From assembly GCA_964485455.1 (NCBI GenBank), contig CAZAJU010000046.1:1-15851 (forward strand): a stretch of DNA of 15,851 nt. The letters run 5' to 3'. Each line of letters starts with the position of its first letter. Position 1 is the stretch's first letter. The notes under the pieces were generated by a model that worked only from the letters and a program-made list of their open reading frames with translations, had not been told where the DNA came from and did not search any database. The DNA comes from Tissierella_B sp964485455 (GTDB taxonomy: Bacteria; Bacillota; Clostridia; Tissierellales; Tissierellaceae). The position numbers and the translations under genes were made by a program. Of the stretch, positions 4,803 through 12,785 are shown piece after piece.

Positions 4803-7721
4803 ATCGTTATTGCCATCAATTATTGGGTCTAATGGTACAACCTCTTCGGTATTATTACTATCACTATTATTGAAAAATTCATTAAACCACTCTTCTAGTG
4901 GGTCTACAATAACAGTAGTTTCATTATGTTCTGTGCAATAAGTAGTCGGAGCGTTGTATTGATAATCACTTGGTACAATACCGTTATGATCCCCTGGATT
5001 ATAAGGTGGAGTTCTTTGAATAAATATTCTTGTGGATACTAAATCATCTGGGCAATATTCATTTGCTAAGAGACCTGATGATGTATCTACTTCAAGGGCT
5101 ACATGCATATCACAATACTTTGTAGGAACTGTTCCTTCAGCAAATATCTCATTTTTAACCACACCTCTAGGATCTTGAGCACAAAGGTCTGATGCTAATA
5201 GTCCTGACTGTGTACAAATACTTGCGGTTACAATGCCATTAGGTCTTTCAAAGGTAGTCTTTGATTCAAGGTTTTCGTGGACTCTAGTGTTGATATATTG
5301 CCATAGTGATGCAGCGGTACTACTTCCCTTAGATATTGTAATTTTTGGTGAGTCATTACCAATCCATACACTTGAAACATAATAAGGGGTATAACCTACA
5401 AACCAGATATCCGCCTGTTCATTAGTTGTACCGGTCTTTCCTGCAACTGCCATATTAGATAATTTTGCTCTTCCTGCTAAACCGTTTGAAACTGTAGTTC
5501 TTAGAATATCTCCCATTATATAAGCTGTTTGAGGAGATACTACTATAGTTTCTGTAGGAGTATTATCCAACAATAGATTTCCATTTTTATCTATTATCTT
5601 AGTAAATGCTATGGGGTCAACATATATTCCCTTATTTGCTATTGCACCATAGGCAGCGGTTAATTCCAATGGACTAACCCCTTTAGTCATACCTCCTAAG
5701 CCAAGAGCAGATAGGTTTTCATCATTGGTACTAGGGTTTTCACTTCTTGTAATTACATTGTCCCTTTCAGGATGATCTTTGTTTATGATACCCATTTTCT
5801 CCAAATAACTTATTGAAGTAGATACACCAATATTCTGAAGGGTTTTAACCGAGTTAACATTTACTGATTGCTCAACGCTTCTTCTTAGAGTATGAATTCC
5901 TCTATAACCCGTATACCAGTTTTTAGGCCAAAGTTGTCCATTGCCATTATAAAAAGGTATATCATCTATGGAAGTACCTGCATTATAGCCATTATCAAGA
6001 GCCGGCAAGTAAACGGCAATAGGTTTAATTGCTGAACCTGGCTGTCTTGCAGAATCTGTTGCTCTATTTAAAATTCTTTGTCCTTCAACATCTCTTCCAC
6101 CGACTATAGCTTTTATATGCCCGGTTCTATAATCTATTATAGTACTGGCTGATTGAGGTTGAACTATCCCATTCTTAGCTACATAGAAGTATTTACTATT
6201 AATTAGCAAGTTATCGTTTTCTATGCTATAGAAATCTTCATTTTTGTCTAAATAAGCTTTTGAGATTTTAATGGACTTATCATCGTTGATAGAGAATTCC
6301 CCTTCTGGTATAACTATGGACCCAACTGTATGAGTTACAAGGTTTTTTCTCTCATCGATAGTGTAGAAGTCACCTACATCAATATGCTTAGGATAAGGGG
6401 TAAGCTTTCGGTTGTTTATTATGATATCACCATTTTCTATGTTATAAGTACCTTTTTCTATTATTAGACTAAAGTCTTCAGTCATCAAGTTTGACTTGCT
6501 ATAGAAAATTATATTCCCTTTATCATCCAGTACATTTCCTGCTTTGTTCAAGTTCCAATCCACTAGTATTGGTCCTCTTATGCTATTAGTATTTCCAATC
6601 AGAATTTCTGTAAAGTTATCATATATATTTTCCAGCTGTTTTTGCATTTCAATATCAATAGTTGCATATATGGTAAGTCCACCTGCAAATAAGAGATTTT
6701 GAGCATCTTCAGCTGTATATCCAAGCTTGTCCTCAAGGGCTTCAATTACATTTGACTTAACATAATCTGTAAAATAAGAAGTTATATCAGCATTTTTTTG
6801 TTCTTCAGGTTTTAAGCTTAGTTTAATATCTTGACTTATAGCTTCATCATATTGAGCTTTTGTTATCTTATCTAACTCTAGCATCTTGCTTAAAACCAAT
6901 TTCTGTCTTTCTACAGAAGTTGGGTTAAATACTAATATATATCTTTCTCCTAATATATCAATTTGTCCAACTTCATAATGCTTTGAAGCATCATAATCCT
7001 CAGGTTTTATTCGCATATATGGCTGATAAATATTAGGGCCCTTTACTATCCCTGCAATTATTGCGGATTCAGCAATTGTAAGTTCCTCCACGTCCTTGGA
7101 GAAATATGTACGAGCTGCTTCCTGAACTCCATAAGCATTCTGTCCAAAGGGGCTCCTATTTAAATATGCTTCTAGAATCTGGTCCTTGGTAAGTACCTTT
7201 TCTATTTTCAATGCAAGATAGGCTTCAGTGATTTTTCTTGTCCAGCTTACCTCATTCGATAGATATAGATTCCTTGCTAACTGCTGAGTAATTGTACTTG
7301 CACCACGAAGATTTCCAGATTTAAAATTATCTACAATAGCAGCCATGATTCCCCATGGGTCTACTCCAATATGCTCATAAAATCTTTGGTCTTCTATTGC
7401 TATAAAAGCATCTAATAGGTGCTTAGGCATTTGATTTAAACTTACTACGGTTCTAAATTCTGGGGCCTGAATTTTTTCAATTAAATTGCCGTTGATATCT
7501 ACTATATTTGATGTCTGAGCTAGTGTAGCATTTATATTGGATGGATCTATTTCCGGAGCATCCTTTACTATTGATAGAGCCACACCACCAAGTGCACCTC
7601 CAGCTAAGATTCCTGTTATTATCAATATAACTATAAATATTTTTAGAGCCTTTAACACTGTAAACTCTCGCTTCCTTTTCTTTTTTCTTTTTTTAGGTTT
7701 TTCCTTATTTTCATCCGACAT
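4800..7721 (-). CDS. Class A penicillin-binding protein (bifunctional glycosyltransferase/transpeptidase, PBP1A type)
   Basis: This 973-residue protein polymerises and cross-links peptidoglycan outside the membrane. A lysine/arginine-rich cytoplasmic tail (1-19) precedes one membrane helix (about 26-50). The GT51 domain (about 75-235) has IEDQRFYEHIGVDPWG with catalytic E110, ASTITQQLARNLYL (141-154) and RKITEAYLA with E166. The transpeptidase domain (about 525-815) has S563-A-I-K566, S619-V-N621 and K762-T-G764. Between them, roughly 385-520, is a long beta-rich insertion. The C-terminal 140 residues carry cysteines (836, 847, 870, 890, 929) and two SGLLA segments. AGGAGG lies 6 bases before the ATG. 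It resembles clostridial ponA/pbp1A-type genes, but I cannot choose the paralogue. A sporulation role is suggested only by location. Confidence 0.95.
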   Translation of the reverse strand: MSDENKEKPKKRKKKRKREFTVLKALKIFIVILIITGILAGGALGGVALSIVKDAPEIDPSNINATLAQTSNIVDINGNLIEKIQAPEFRTVVSLNQMPKHLLDAFIAIEDQRFYEHIGVDPWGIMAAIVDNFKSGNLRGASTITQQLARNLYLSNEVSWTRKITEAYLALKIEKVLTKDQILEAYLNRSPFGQNAYGVQEAARTYFSKDVEELTIAESAIIAGIVKGPNIYQPYMRIKPEDYDASKHYEVGQIDILGERYILVFNPTSVERQKLVLSKMLELDKITKAQYDEAISQDIKLSLKPEEQKNADITSYFTDYVKSNVIEALEDKLGYTAEDAQNLLFAGGLTIYATIDIEMQKQLENIYDNFTEILIGNTNSIRGPILVDWNLNKAGNVLDDKGNIIFYSKSNLMTEDFSLIIEKGTYNIENGDIIINNRKLTPYPKHIDVGDFYTIDERKNLVTHTVGSIVIPEGEFSINDDKSIKISKAYLDKNEDFYSIENDNLLINSKYFYVAKNGIVQPQSASTIIDYRTGHIKAIVGGRDVEGQRILNRATDSARQPGSAIKPIAVYLPALDNGYNAGTSIDDIPFYNGNGQLWPKNWYTGYRGIHTLRRSVEQSVNVNSVKTLQNIGVSTSISYLEKMGIINKDHPERDNVITRSENPSTNDENLSALGLGGMTKGVSPLELTAAYGAIANKGIYVDPIAFTKIIDKNGNLLLDNTPTETIVVSPQTAYIMGDILRTTVSNGLAGRAKLSNMAVAGKTGTTNEQADIWFVGYTPYYVSSVWIGNDSPKITISKGSSTAASLWQYINTRVHENLESKTTFERPNGIVTASICTQSGLLASDLCAQDPRGVVKNEIFAEGTVPTKYCDMHVALEVDTSSGLLANEYCPDDLVSTRIFIQRTPPYNPGDHNGIVPSDYQYNAPTTYCTEHNETTVIVDPLEEWFNEFFNNSDSNNTEEVVPLDPIIDGNND

Positions 7722-7775
7722 TAATAACCTCCTGATTAGAAAAATATATAAAGTCCTACAGACAAACGCATATAC

Positions 7776-7804
7776 ATTATACCATATAAAATTTACATTG
7801 TTAA
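7776..7804 (-). promoter_or_regulatory. Sigma-A promoter of the penicillin-binding protein gene
   Basis: On the minus strand TTAACA (7804-7799, five of six to TTGACA) is followed after 17 bases by a perfect TATAAT (7781-7776). An extended -10 TG lies at 7784-7783. The expected start, near 7769, gives a leader of about 48 bases. This is a strong vegetative promoter, which argues for expression of the gene during growth. Confidence 0.7.
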
Positions 7805-7845
7805 TATTTAAAGAGTTACAGTATGATTACACATTAATTGAAAAG

Positions 7846-7874
7846 TGGATAAATTGGTTGAAAAATGATATACT
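7846..7874 (+). promoter_or_regulatory. Sigma-A extended -10 promoter of hflX-yigZ
   Basis: TGATATACT at 7866-7874 is an extended -10 (TGN plus TATACT, five of six). TGGATA at 7846-7851 is a four-of-six -35 with a 17-base spacer. Transcription would start near 7880, leaving a leader of about 24 bases. TTGTTA (7798-7803) with TATGAT (7822-7827) at 18-base spacing is a possible second, upstream promoter. Confidence 0.5.
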
Positions 7875-7903
7875 TATGTTAAATACTTGATGGCGGTGAT
7901 AAA

Positions 7904-9181
7904 TTGAAAGAATCAGTATTAGAGAGAGTTTTGTTAGTAGGCGTAGAGCTTCCAAGTGACGAAATTGATATAGATACCTCTATGGATGAGCTACAAGAGC
8001 TGGTTAAAGCTGCAGGAGGCTTAGTTATTTCCAGGGTAATACAGAGGAAGGAAGGCATACATCCTGGTCATTTTATTGGTAAAGGAAAAGCTGAAGAGAT
8101 TAGAAATTATTGTGAGGAACTGGATATTTCTACAGTTGTATTTAATGACGAATTAAGCGGAGCCCAACTTAGGAACTTAGAAAAGCTAATAGACAAGAAA
8201 ATCATCGATAGAACTAATTTAATATTGGATATATTTGCATCCAGGGCAAAATCTTCCGAAGGAAAGCTACAGGTAAAACTAGCACAAATGAAATATAGGC
8301 TGCCTAGACTTATAGGATATAGCGATTATCTATCTAGAACGGGTGGTGGAATAGGTACGAGGGGTCCTGGAGAACAAAAGCTTGAAACCGATAGAAGACA
8401 TATTCTAAGAGAGATTGATAACATTCAAAAGCAGCTAAAGGAAGTAGAACAGGTTAGAAGCATTAAAAGAAAGCAACGTGAGGAATCCAGTCTTCCTATA
8501 GTAGCTCTTGTAGGATATACCAATGCAGGGAAATCCACTCTTCTTAATAGATTGATAGAGTTTGATGATGAATCCACTGAGAAAAAGCAAGTCTATGTTG
8601 AAGATATGCTTTTTGCAACTCTTGATACATCCTTAAGACGTTCAAAGCTACCTAATGGTCAATCTTTCTTGATAACAGATACTGTTGGATTTGTATCCAA
8701 ACTACCAACAAGGCTTATAGAAGCCTTCAAAGGTACTTTAGAAGAAGTTAAGTATGCAGACTTGCTGCTTCATGTTGTAGATGCATCAAGCAAGAATCTT
8801 GATATACAAATCAAGACTACTTTAGATATATTAAAGGACCTTAAGGTTTTAGATAAACCTATGATATTTGTATTCAATAAAATGGATAAAGTTGATATAC
8901 AGAGCCTAGAATATGACCATAAACTAGTAGATAATAAGATATTTATATCTGCCAAGAATGGAATAAATCTAGAGGAACTTATGAATCTTATAGAAGAGTT
9001 ATTGCCGCAGCAGTATAGGAGAGTAGTCCTTCTTTTACCCTACGACAAACAAAACATAGTTAATTATTTTATGAATAACTATGAGGTAAGTAAAATGGAG
9101 TATAGGGAAGAAGGTACTGAAATTTCTCTTGTGATAAATCCTATAGATTACGAAAAATACAAAGAATATATTTTAGATTAG
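7904..9181 (+). CDS. hflX: Ribosome-associated GTPase HflX
   Basis: HflX binds the 50S subunit, splits stalled or stress-inactivated 70S ribosomes and hydrolyses GTP. The 425-residue protein has the HflX N-terminal domain (about 1-195), with the conserved glycine-rich segment TGGGIGTRGPGEQKLETDRR (146-165), followed by a coiled helix (165-195). The G domain has G1 GYTNAGKS (204-211), G2 threonine near 239, G3 DTVGF (259-263), G4 NKMD (325-328) and G5 SAK (349-351). The C-terminal domain runs to about 425. The start is TTG at 7904 after GGCGGTGAT. The gene is first of a two-gene operon and divergent from the penicillin-binding protein gene. All GTPase motifs are intact. Confidence 0.96.
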   Translation: MKESVLERVLLVGVELPSDEIDIDTSMDELQELVKAAGGLVISRVIQRKEGIHPGHFIGKGKAEEIRNYCEELDISTVVFNDELSGAQLRNLEKLIDKKIIDRTNLILDIFASRAKSSEGKLQVKLAQMKYRLPRLIGYSDYLSRTGGGIGTRGPGEQKLETDRRHILREIDNIQKQLKEVEQVRSIKRKQREESSLPIVALVGYTNAGKSTLLNRLIEFDDESTEKKQVYVEDMLFATLDTSLRRSKLPNGQSFLITDTVGFVSKLPTRLIEAFKGTLEEVKYADLLLHVVDASSKNLDIQIKTTLDILKDLKVLDKPMIFVFNKMDKVDIQSLEYDHKLVDNKIFISAKNGINLEELMNLIEELLPQQYRRVVLLLPYDKQNIVNYFMNNYEVSKMEYREEGTEISLVINPIDYEKYKEYILD

Positions 9182-9192
9182 TTGGTGATATT

Positions 9193-9840
9193 TTGAAGGA
9201 TGTTTATCGGACCATAAAAGATTATGGTGAAGACGAAGTTATAATTAATAAGTCAAGATTTATTGGATATGCTACTCCCATCTCATCTGAAGAAGATGCA
9301 TTGGTATTTATAGATATGATAAAAACCAAACATAGGGATGCAACACATAATGTTTATGCGTATGTCTTTGGTCCAGACTCAAATATCCAAAGGTTCAATG
9401 ATGATGGGGAGCCATCTGGAACTGCTGGCATACCTGTTCTTGAAGTAATTAAAAAGGAAGATTTAAGAAATGTTTGTGTAGTAGTCACCAGGTATTTTGG
9501 AGGAACTAAACTAGGTGGAGGCGGCCTAATAAGAGCTTATACAAAGTCTGCAAAGATAAGTCTTGATGCAGGTAGGATAGTAGATATGACCTTGCATACA
9601 GAATTAAGCATAGAAATAGACTATACATTATTTGGTAAAATAGAAAATTACTTATCAAATAGTGGTTATAAAGCTGAGGATATGATTTATAAAGAGAAGG
9701 TTGAGATTCACGTCTACGTAATGAATTCGAAGCTAGAAGGCTTTATAAAGGATTTAATGAATCTAACCAATGGATGTGCAAATATAACAAGTCTTGAGGA
9801 AAAACATCTTCCTGCATTAGATGGTATTAGAATATATTAA
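9193..9840 (+). CDS. YigZ/IMPACT-family protein
   Basis: This 215-residue protein matches the bacterial YigZ (YvyE) family, homologous to eukaryotic IMPACT/YIH1, which regulates the Gcn2 kinase in eukaryotes. The bacterial function is not established, though ribosome or translation links are suspected. The N-terminal UPF0029 domain (about 1-125) has NKSRFIGYA (19-27), FNDDGEPSGTAGIP (68-81) and TRYFGGTKLGGGGLIRAY (99-116), all strongly conserved. The C-terminal DUF1949-like ferredoxin fold spans about 140-210. The TTG start at 9193 follows GGTGAT and is 11 bases after the hflX stop, so the two are co-transcribed. Pairing with hflX supports, but does not prove, a translation-related role. Confidence 0.93.
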   Translation: MKDVYRTIKDYGEDEVIINKSRFIGYATPISSEEDALVFIDMIKTKHRDATHNVYAYVFGPDSNIQRFNDDGEPSGTAGIPVLEVIKKEDLRNVCVVVTRYFGGTKLGGGGLIRAYTKSAKISLDAGRIVDMTLHTELSIEIDYTLFGKIENYLSNSGYKAEDMIYKEKVEIHVYVMNSKLEGFIKDLMNLTNGCANITSLEEKHLPALDGIRIY

Positions 9841-9849
9841 GATTTGATT

Positions 9850-9990
9850 GGGTATATAACGAGTAAAAGTCCACCGCTTCATAATCGGCCGGGTTCATTA
9901 TTCTACAACAGGTGGGTGTCTAAACGATGCAAGCATCGTTTAGGCGGTGTTTGAGATGCCTGTAAGCAGTTTCATCGAAGCTTAAGACAA
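9850..9990 (+). ncRNA. Candidate structured noncoding RNA, possibly raiA type
   Basis: This gap between yigZ and the CoA-binding gene has no plausible ORF, but it is richer in G+C than its surroundings and full of pairing. An 11-bp perfect stem lies at 9920-9930/9933-9943. ACAGG (9908-9912) pairs with CCTGT (9959-9963) around it. CACCGC (9872-9877) can pair with GCGGTG (9944-9949), which crosses the previous stem and would make a pseudoknot. GCTTC (9876-9880) can alternatively pair with GAAGC (9977-9981). GGCCGGGTTCATTATTC (9887-9903) contains a T-arm-like GGTTC. From memory this resembles the raiA motif RNA of Firmicutes, but no model was run. The + strand is assumed because the adjacent genes are on it; a leader role for the downstream gene cannot be excluded. 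Confidence 0.55.
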
Positions 9991-10014
9991 AAGAAATATT
10001 AGGAGAGTGATTAT

Positions 10015-10410
10015 ATGAATTTAAAGCAAGAAATGCTAGATAAAAAGATTTGGGCAGTAGTTGGAGTAACTGCTAAACATGAGAAATGGGGATATAAAAT
10101 TTATAATATCCTTAAGGAAAATGGATATGAAACATATGGCGTAAGTCCTAATTATGAAGATATTGAGGGGAATAAGATATATAAATCTTTAAAGGATATA
10201 CCTGCTAAAGTTGAAGTTGTAGATTTGGTGGTTTCACCTAAGATTAGTTTAAATGCCCTAGAGGAAGCAAAGGAAGCAGGGGTAGAATATATCTTCTTCC
10301 AACCAGGCACCTATAATGATGAGGTCATAAAAAAAGCTGAGGAACTTGAGCTTAAGTATCTAACGGGAGAATGTGTATATGCCACTCTTAAGAACAAGAA
10401 TAGCTTATAA
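10015..10410 (+). CDS. CoA-binding domain protein (YccU/YneT-like)
   Basis: This 131-residue single-domain protein of the CoA_binding superfamily has a Rossmann-type fold, like the N-terminal domain of succinyl-CoA synthetase alpha. The first strand and glycine turn read IWAVVGVTAKHEKWGYKI (12-29), followed by YGVSPNYEDIEG (41-52), LVVSPKISLNALEEAKEAG (about 72-90) and the C-terminal FFQPGTYNDEV with GECVY (118-122). Its length is normal for the stand-alone family. The biochemical role of these proteins is unknown; binding of CoA or a related nucleotide is inferred from the fold. The ATG at 10015 follows TTAGGAGAGTGATTAT. It appears monocistronic, preceded by the candidate RNA and ended by a shared terminator. 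Confidence 0.88.
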   Translation: MNLKQEMLDKKIWAVVGVTAKHEKWGYKIYNILKENGYETYGVSPNYEDIEGNKIYKSLKDIPAKVEVVDLVVSPKISLNALEEAKEAGVEYIFFQPGTYNDEVIKKAEELELKYLTGECVYATLKNKNSL

Positions 10411-10425
10411 ATAAGTATTAGATAG

Positions 10426-10454
10426 AAAAATAGGCCAATGGCCTATTTTTTTTT
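10426..10454. terminator. Bidirectional terminator between the CoA-binding gene and the TauE pair
   Basis: AAAAATAGGCC (10426-10436) pairs perfectly with GGCCTATTTTT (10440-10450) around the loop AAT. T's continue to 10454 on the plus strand, and A's flank the other side, so it works in both directions. The stop codon of the minus-strand gene (10443-10445) lies in the stem. Confidence 0.88.
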
Positions 10455-10790
10455 GAAAAGCTCATAAACTCCTATAAAGAATAGAAATATTCCAAAGTAA
10501 GTTCTAAGCTTATCCTCCTCTATCCAATTGGCAACTATGGCACCTAAGGATGCACCAATCACACCTCCAATAATTATCCATTTATTATTTTTACCTTCTA
10601 AATTCCCCTCTTTTTTATGAGTTATTAGTGCAATGATAGAAACTGGTATAAAAACAAATAGATTTATACCTTGTGCTGTAATCTGCTTAACATCTTGAAG
10701 AAGAACCAAGGATGGAATCAAAATAACTCCTCCGCCTATGCCCATTCCACTTATTATTCCAGAGATTAATCCTATTAATACTAGCTTCAT
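10443..10790 (-). CDS. Half-size TauE/SafE (TSUP) membrane protein, second of a pair
   Basis: This 115-residue protein has about four membrane segments (roughly 2-32, 40-58, 69-88, 96-112). TSUP transporters usually have about 250 residues and eight helices made of two similar halves, each with a GxGGGxxxxP motif. This gene codes for one such half: the motif GIGGGVILIP is at 17-26. The ATG overlaps the stop of the upstream half in ATGA, so the two are translated together and probably assemble into one transporter. Substrates in the family include sulfite, sulfoacetate and other anions; none can be assigned here. The gene ends in a good terminator. Confidence 0.85.
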   Translation of the reverse strand: MKLVLIGLISGIISGMGIGGGVILIPSLVLLQDVKQITAQGINLFVFIPVSIIALITHKKEGNLEGKNNKWIIIGGVIGASLGAIVANWIEEDKLRTYFGIFLFFIGVYELFKKK

Positions 10791-11146
10791 CTAAATATCA
10801 TCCTTACGGCAGTATAAATTATAACGCAGCCAAATACCTTTCTTAAAATTTTACCAGGGATTTTTTTAAGTATTTTCGCCCCAATAAAGCTTCCTACAAG
10901 ACCCCCAGCCATTACATAAAGGCTTAATTTTAAGGGGATTGAATTATTGAAAAAATATACTATGGTGCTGATAATGCTTATGGGAAGAATTATAGAAATC
11001 GCTGTGGCATGTGCCTTATAATCCTTTAATCCCAGAAATAGTACTAAAGCTGGCACTATGATCATACCACCTCCAGACCCAAATATGCCATTTACTATGC
11101 CTGTAATTAGTCCAAGTACAAGAAGCTTTAGATTATTTTTTTCCAT
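10787..11146 (-). CDS. Half-size TauE/SafE (TSUP) membrane protein, first of a pair
   Basis: This 119-residue protein has four predicted helices (about 7-37, 47-66, 73-90, 102-117) and the half-transporter signature GSGGGMIIVP (23-32), followed by KAHATA (44-49). It corresponds to one repeat of a full TSUP protein. AGAGG lies 7 bases before the ATG. It overlaps the second half by 4 bases. Both halves keep their glycine motif and neither carries an internal break, so this looks like a stable two-gene arrangement, not a recently broken gene. Anion export is inferred from the family. The gene is divergent from nadE, with 91 bases between them. Confidence 0.86.
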   Translation of the reverse strand: MEKNNLKLLVLGLITGIVNGIFGSGGGMIIVPALVLFLGLKDYKAHATAISIILPISIISTIVYFFNNSIPLKLSLYVMAGGLVGSFIGAKILKKIPGKILRKVFGCVIIYTAVRMIFR

Positions 11147-11237
11147 TATAAACCTCTTTGTGATATAATTTAAACTTGCATATATACTATTAATTTCACC
11201 AAAATAAAACTAGTTATTCATCAGATGGAGGGATTTA

Positions 11238-11963
11238 ATGGAAAATATAGATAAAGTAATAGATGATCTAGTCCTCTGGATGCAAAATACGGTTAGGAGT
11301 GCATCTGCAAAAGGTATGGTATTTGGCTTAAGCGGAGGAATAGATTCAGCAGTTATAGCAGGGCTAGCAAAAAAAGCATTTGGGGAGAATGCCCTTGGAA
11401 TAATAATGCCTATTGATAGTAACCCTGAGGATGAGATTCATGCAAATATTGTTGCCAAGAGTTTAAAATTAAAAACTGAGTTGGTGGATTTAAGTTCTGT
11501 TTACCAATCCCTATTATCTGCTTCAGGGTTGGATTCAGATAATAAAATGGCAAAGGCAAATATAAAACCACGCCTTAGAATGACTACCCTATATTATTTT
11601 GCGCAACATTATGGATATCTAGTAGCTGGCTCAAGCAATGCTTCTGAATTTTACGTAGGTTATTACACAAAATATGGAGATAGCGGTTCAGATTTATTGC
11701 CTCTTGCTGACTTTGTAAAGTATGAGATTGTGGAATTAGCCAAAGGGTTAGGTATTCCAGATATTATTATAAACAAGAAACCTTCTGCAGGATTGTGGGA
11801 TGATCAGACTGATGAAGCAGAAATGGGATTCAGCTATGATGTACTGGATAATTTTATAAAAACAGGAGAAGGTCCTGAAGATGTAATCAAAAAGATTAAG
11901 AGAATGAATGAAATAAGTGAACATAAAAGGAAATTTGCACCTATATTTAGACGAAATCTTTAA
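11238..11963 (+). CDS. nadE: NAD synthetase, ammonia-dependent
   Basis: NadE catalyses the last step of NAD synthesis: nicotinate adenine dinucleotide, ATP and ammonia give NAD, AMP and pyrophosphate. The 241-residue protein has the N-type ATP pyrophosphatase loop GLSGGIDSAVIAG (30-42), PRLRMTTLYYFA (111-122), GSSNASEFYVGYYTKYGD (131-148, the substrate-binding stretch), LLPLADFVKYE (153-163) and KPSAGLWDDQTDE (181-193). There is no N-terminal glutaminase domain, so it uses free ammonia. The ATG at 11238 follows ATGGAGGGATTTA. It ends 67 bases before the yebC-family gene, which has its own promoter. A weak promoter (TATACT at 11183-11188) may lie upstream. Confidence 0.95.
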   Translation: MENIDKVIDDLVLWMQNTVRSASAKGMVFGLSGGIDSAVIAGLAKKAFGENALGIIMPIDSNPEDEIHANIVAKSLKLKTELVDLSSVYQSLLSASGLDSDNKMAKANIKPRLRMTTLYYFAQHYGYLVAGSSNASEFYVGYYTKYGDSGSDLLPLADFVKYEIVELAKGLGIPDIIINKKPSAGLWDDQTDEAEMGFSYDVLDNFIKTGEGPEDVIKKIKRMNEISEHKRKFAPIFRRNL

Positions 11964-11970
11964 AAAGTGT

Positions 11971-11998
11971 TTGTAATAGTAGAAACATGTGCTAAAAT
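11971..11998 (+). promoter_or_regulatory. Sigma-A promoter of the yebC-family gene
   Basis: TTGTAA (11971-11976) is followed after 16 bases by TAAAAT (11993-11998), preceded by an extended -10 TG. Each hexamer has about four to five of six matches to consensus. The start would be near 12005, about 25 bases before the ATG at 12031. Confidence 0.5.
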
Positions 11999-12030
11999 AT
12001 AGTAGCAATAAAACAGAGGGAGTGAAATAC

Positions 12031-12765
12031 ATGTCAGGACATTCAAAATGGCATAATATACAAAACAAAAAGGGTAAAGCCGATGCTAAAAGAGCTAATG
12101 CCTTTACTAAACTAGGTAGATATATAATGGTTGCAGTTAGGGAAGGTGGACCAGATCCAAATTATAACGCATCTCTTAAGGCAGCTATAGAAAAGGCAAA
12201 AGCTGAAAATATGCCAAACGATAATATTGAAAGAGCTATAAAGAAGGGTGCAGGAGAACTTGGTTCAGATGTATATGAGGAAATTACTTATGAAGGATAT
12301 GGGCCATCAGGAGTAGCTGTTATGGTTAGCTGTTTAACGGATAATAAGAACAGAACAGCTTCTGATGTAAGACATGCCTTTGACAAAAATGGAGGTAATC
12401 TTGGAACAAACGGCTCCGTTTCATTTATGTTCGATAGAAAAGGCGTTATAGCCATTGAAAGAGATGATGAAATAGATGAAGATGAGTTGACAATGCTTGC
12501 CATAGATCTTGGTGCAGAAGAATTTGAAGCTGAAGAGGAAGGTTTTGATATTACTACTTCACCAGATGATTTCAATTCCATTAGAGATGGTTTGTCAGCA
12601 AAAGGCTTCAAATTTGCTATGGCTGAAGTCAGCTATGTTCCACAAACTACAGTAGCATTAACAGATGAAGATGATATTAAAAAGATGAATAAGCTTATTG
12701 ATATGCTCGAGGATAATGACGACGTTCAAAACGTATACCACAACTGGGATGAGCCTGAAGAATAA
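12031..12765 (+). CDS. YebC/TACO1-family protein
   Basis: This 244-residue member of the YebC/PmpR family opens with the invariant MSGHSKWHNIQNKKGKADAKR. The segments DPNYNASLKAAIEKAKAENMP, YEGYGPSGVAVMV and GSVSFMFDRKG and the acidic C-terminal domain (about 130-240) are all typical. The family was first described as transcriptional regulators; more recent work links members to translation, easing ribosome stalling at proline-rich stretches, as with mitochondrial TACO1. The start at 12031 is chosen over an in-frame ATG at 11989, which would add 14 nonconserved residues and lies within the promoter region. GAGGGAG precedes it. It is followed 57 bases later by a small gene, probably co-transcribed. 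Confidence 0.94.
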   Translation: MSGHSKWHNIQNKKGKADAKRANAFTKLGRYIMVAVREGGPDPNYNASLKAAIEKAKAENMPNDNIERAIKKGAGELGSDVYEEITYEGYGPSGVAVMVSCLTDNKNRTASDVRHAFDKNGGNLGTNGSVSFMFDRKGVIAIERDDEIDEDELTMLAIDLGAEEFEAEEEGFDITTSPDDFNSIRDGLSAKGFKFAMAEVSYVPQTTVALTDEDDIKKMNKLIDMLEDNDDVQNVYHNWDEPEE

Positions 12766-12785
12766 TATGAATAAATAATTCTGAA

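Noticed and set aside
7537..7890. A 117-codon plus-strand frame antisense to the start of the penicillin-binding protein gene
   Set aside because: It is mostly the complement of a well-conserved gene, has no good ribosome binding site, and its tail crosses the divergent promoter region.
9850..9990. T-box leader for the downstream gene
   Set aside because: There is no T-box sequence of the GGGTGGNACCGCG type and no terminator/antiterminator pair, and the downstream gene is not an aminoacyl-tRNA synthetase or amino acid gene.
10787..10790. Frameshift splitting one TauE gene in two
   Set aside because: Each frame has its own start, the downstream one in an ATGA overlap, and its own complete half-domain motif, so a designed two-gene arrangement fits better than a broken gene.
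11989..12030. An upstream in-frame ATG that would lengthen the yebC-family protein by 14 residues
   Set aside because: The ATG lies within the predicted promoter -10 region, and the family begins at MSGHSKW, which has its own GAGGGAG site.
12288..12611. A 107-codon minus-strand frame opposite the yebC-family gene
   Set aside because: It is serine-rich antisense of a conserved acidic gene, with no ribosome binding site.
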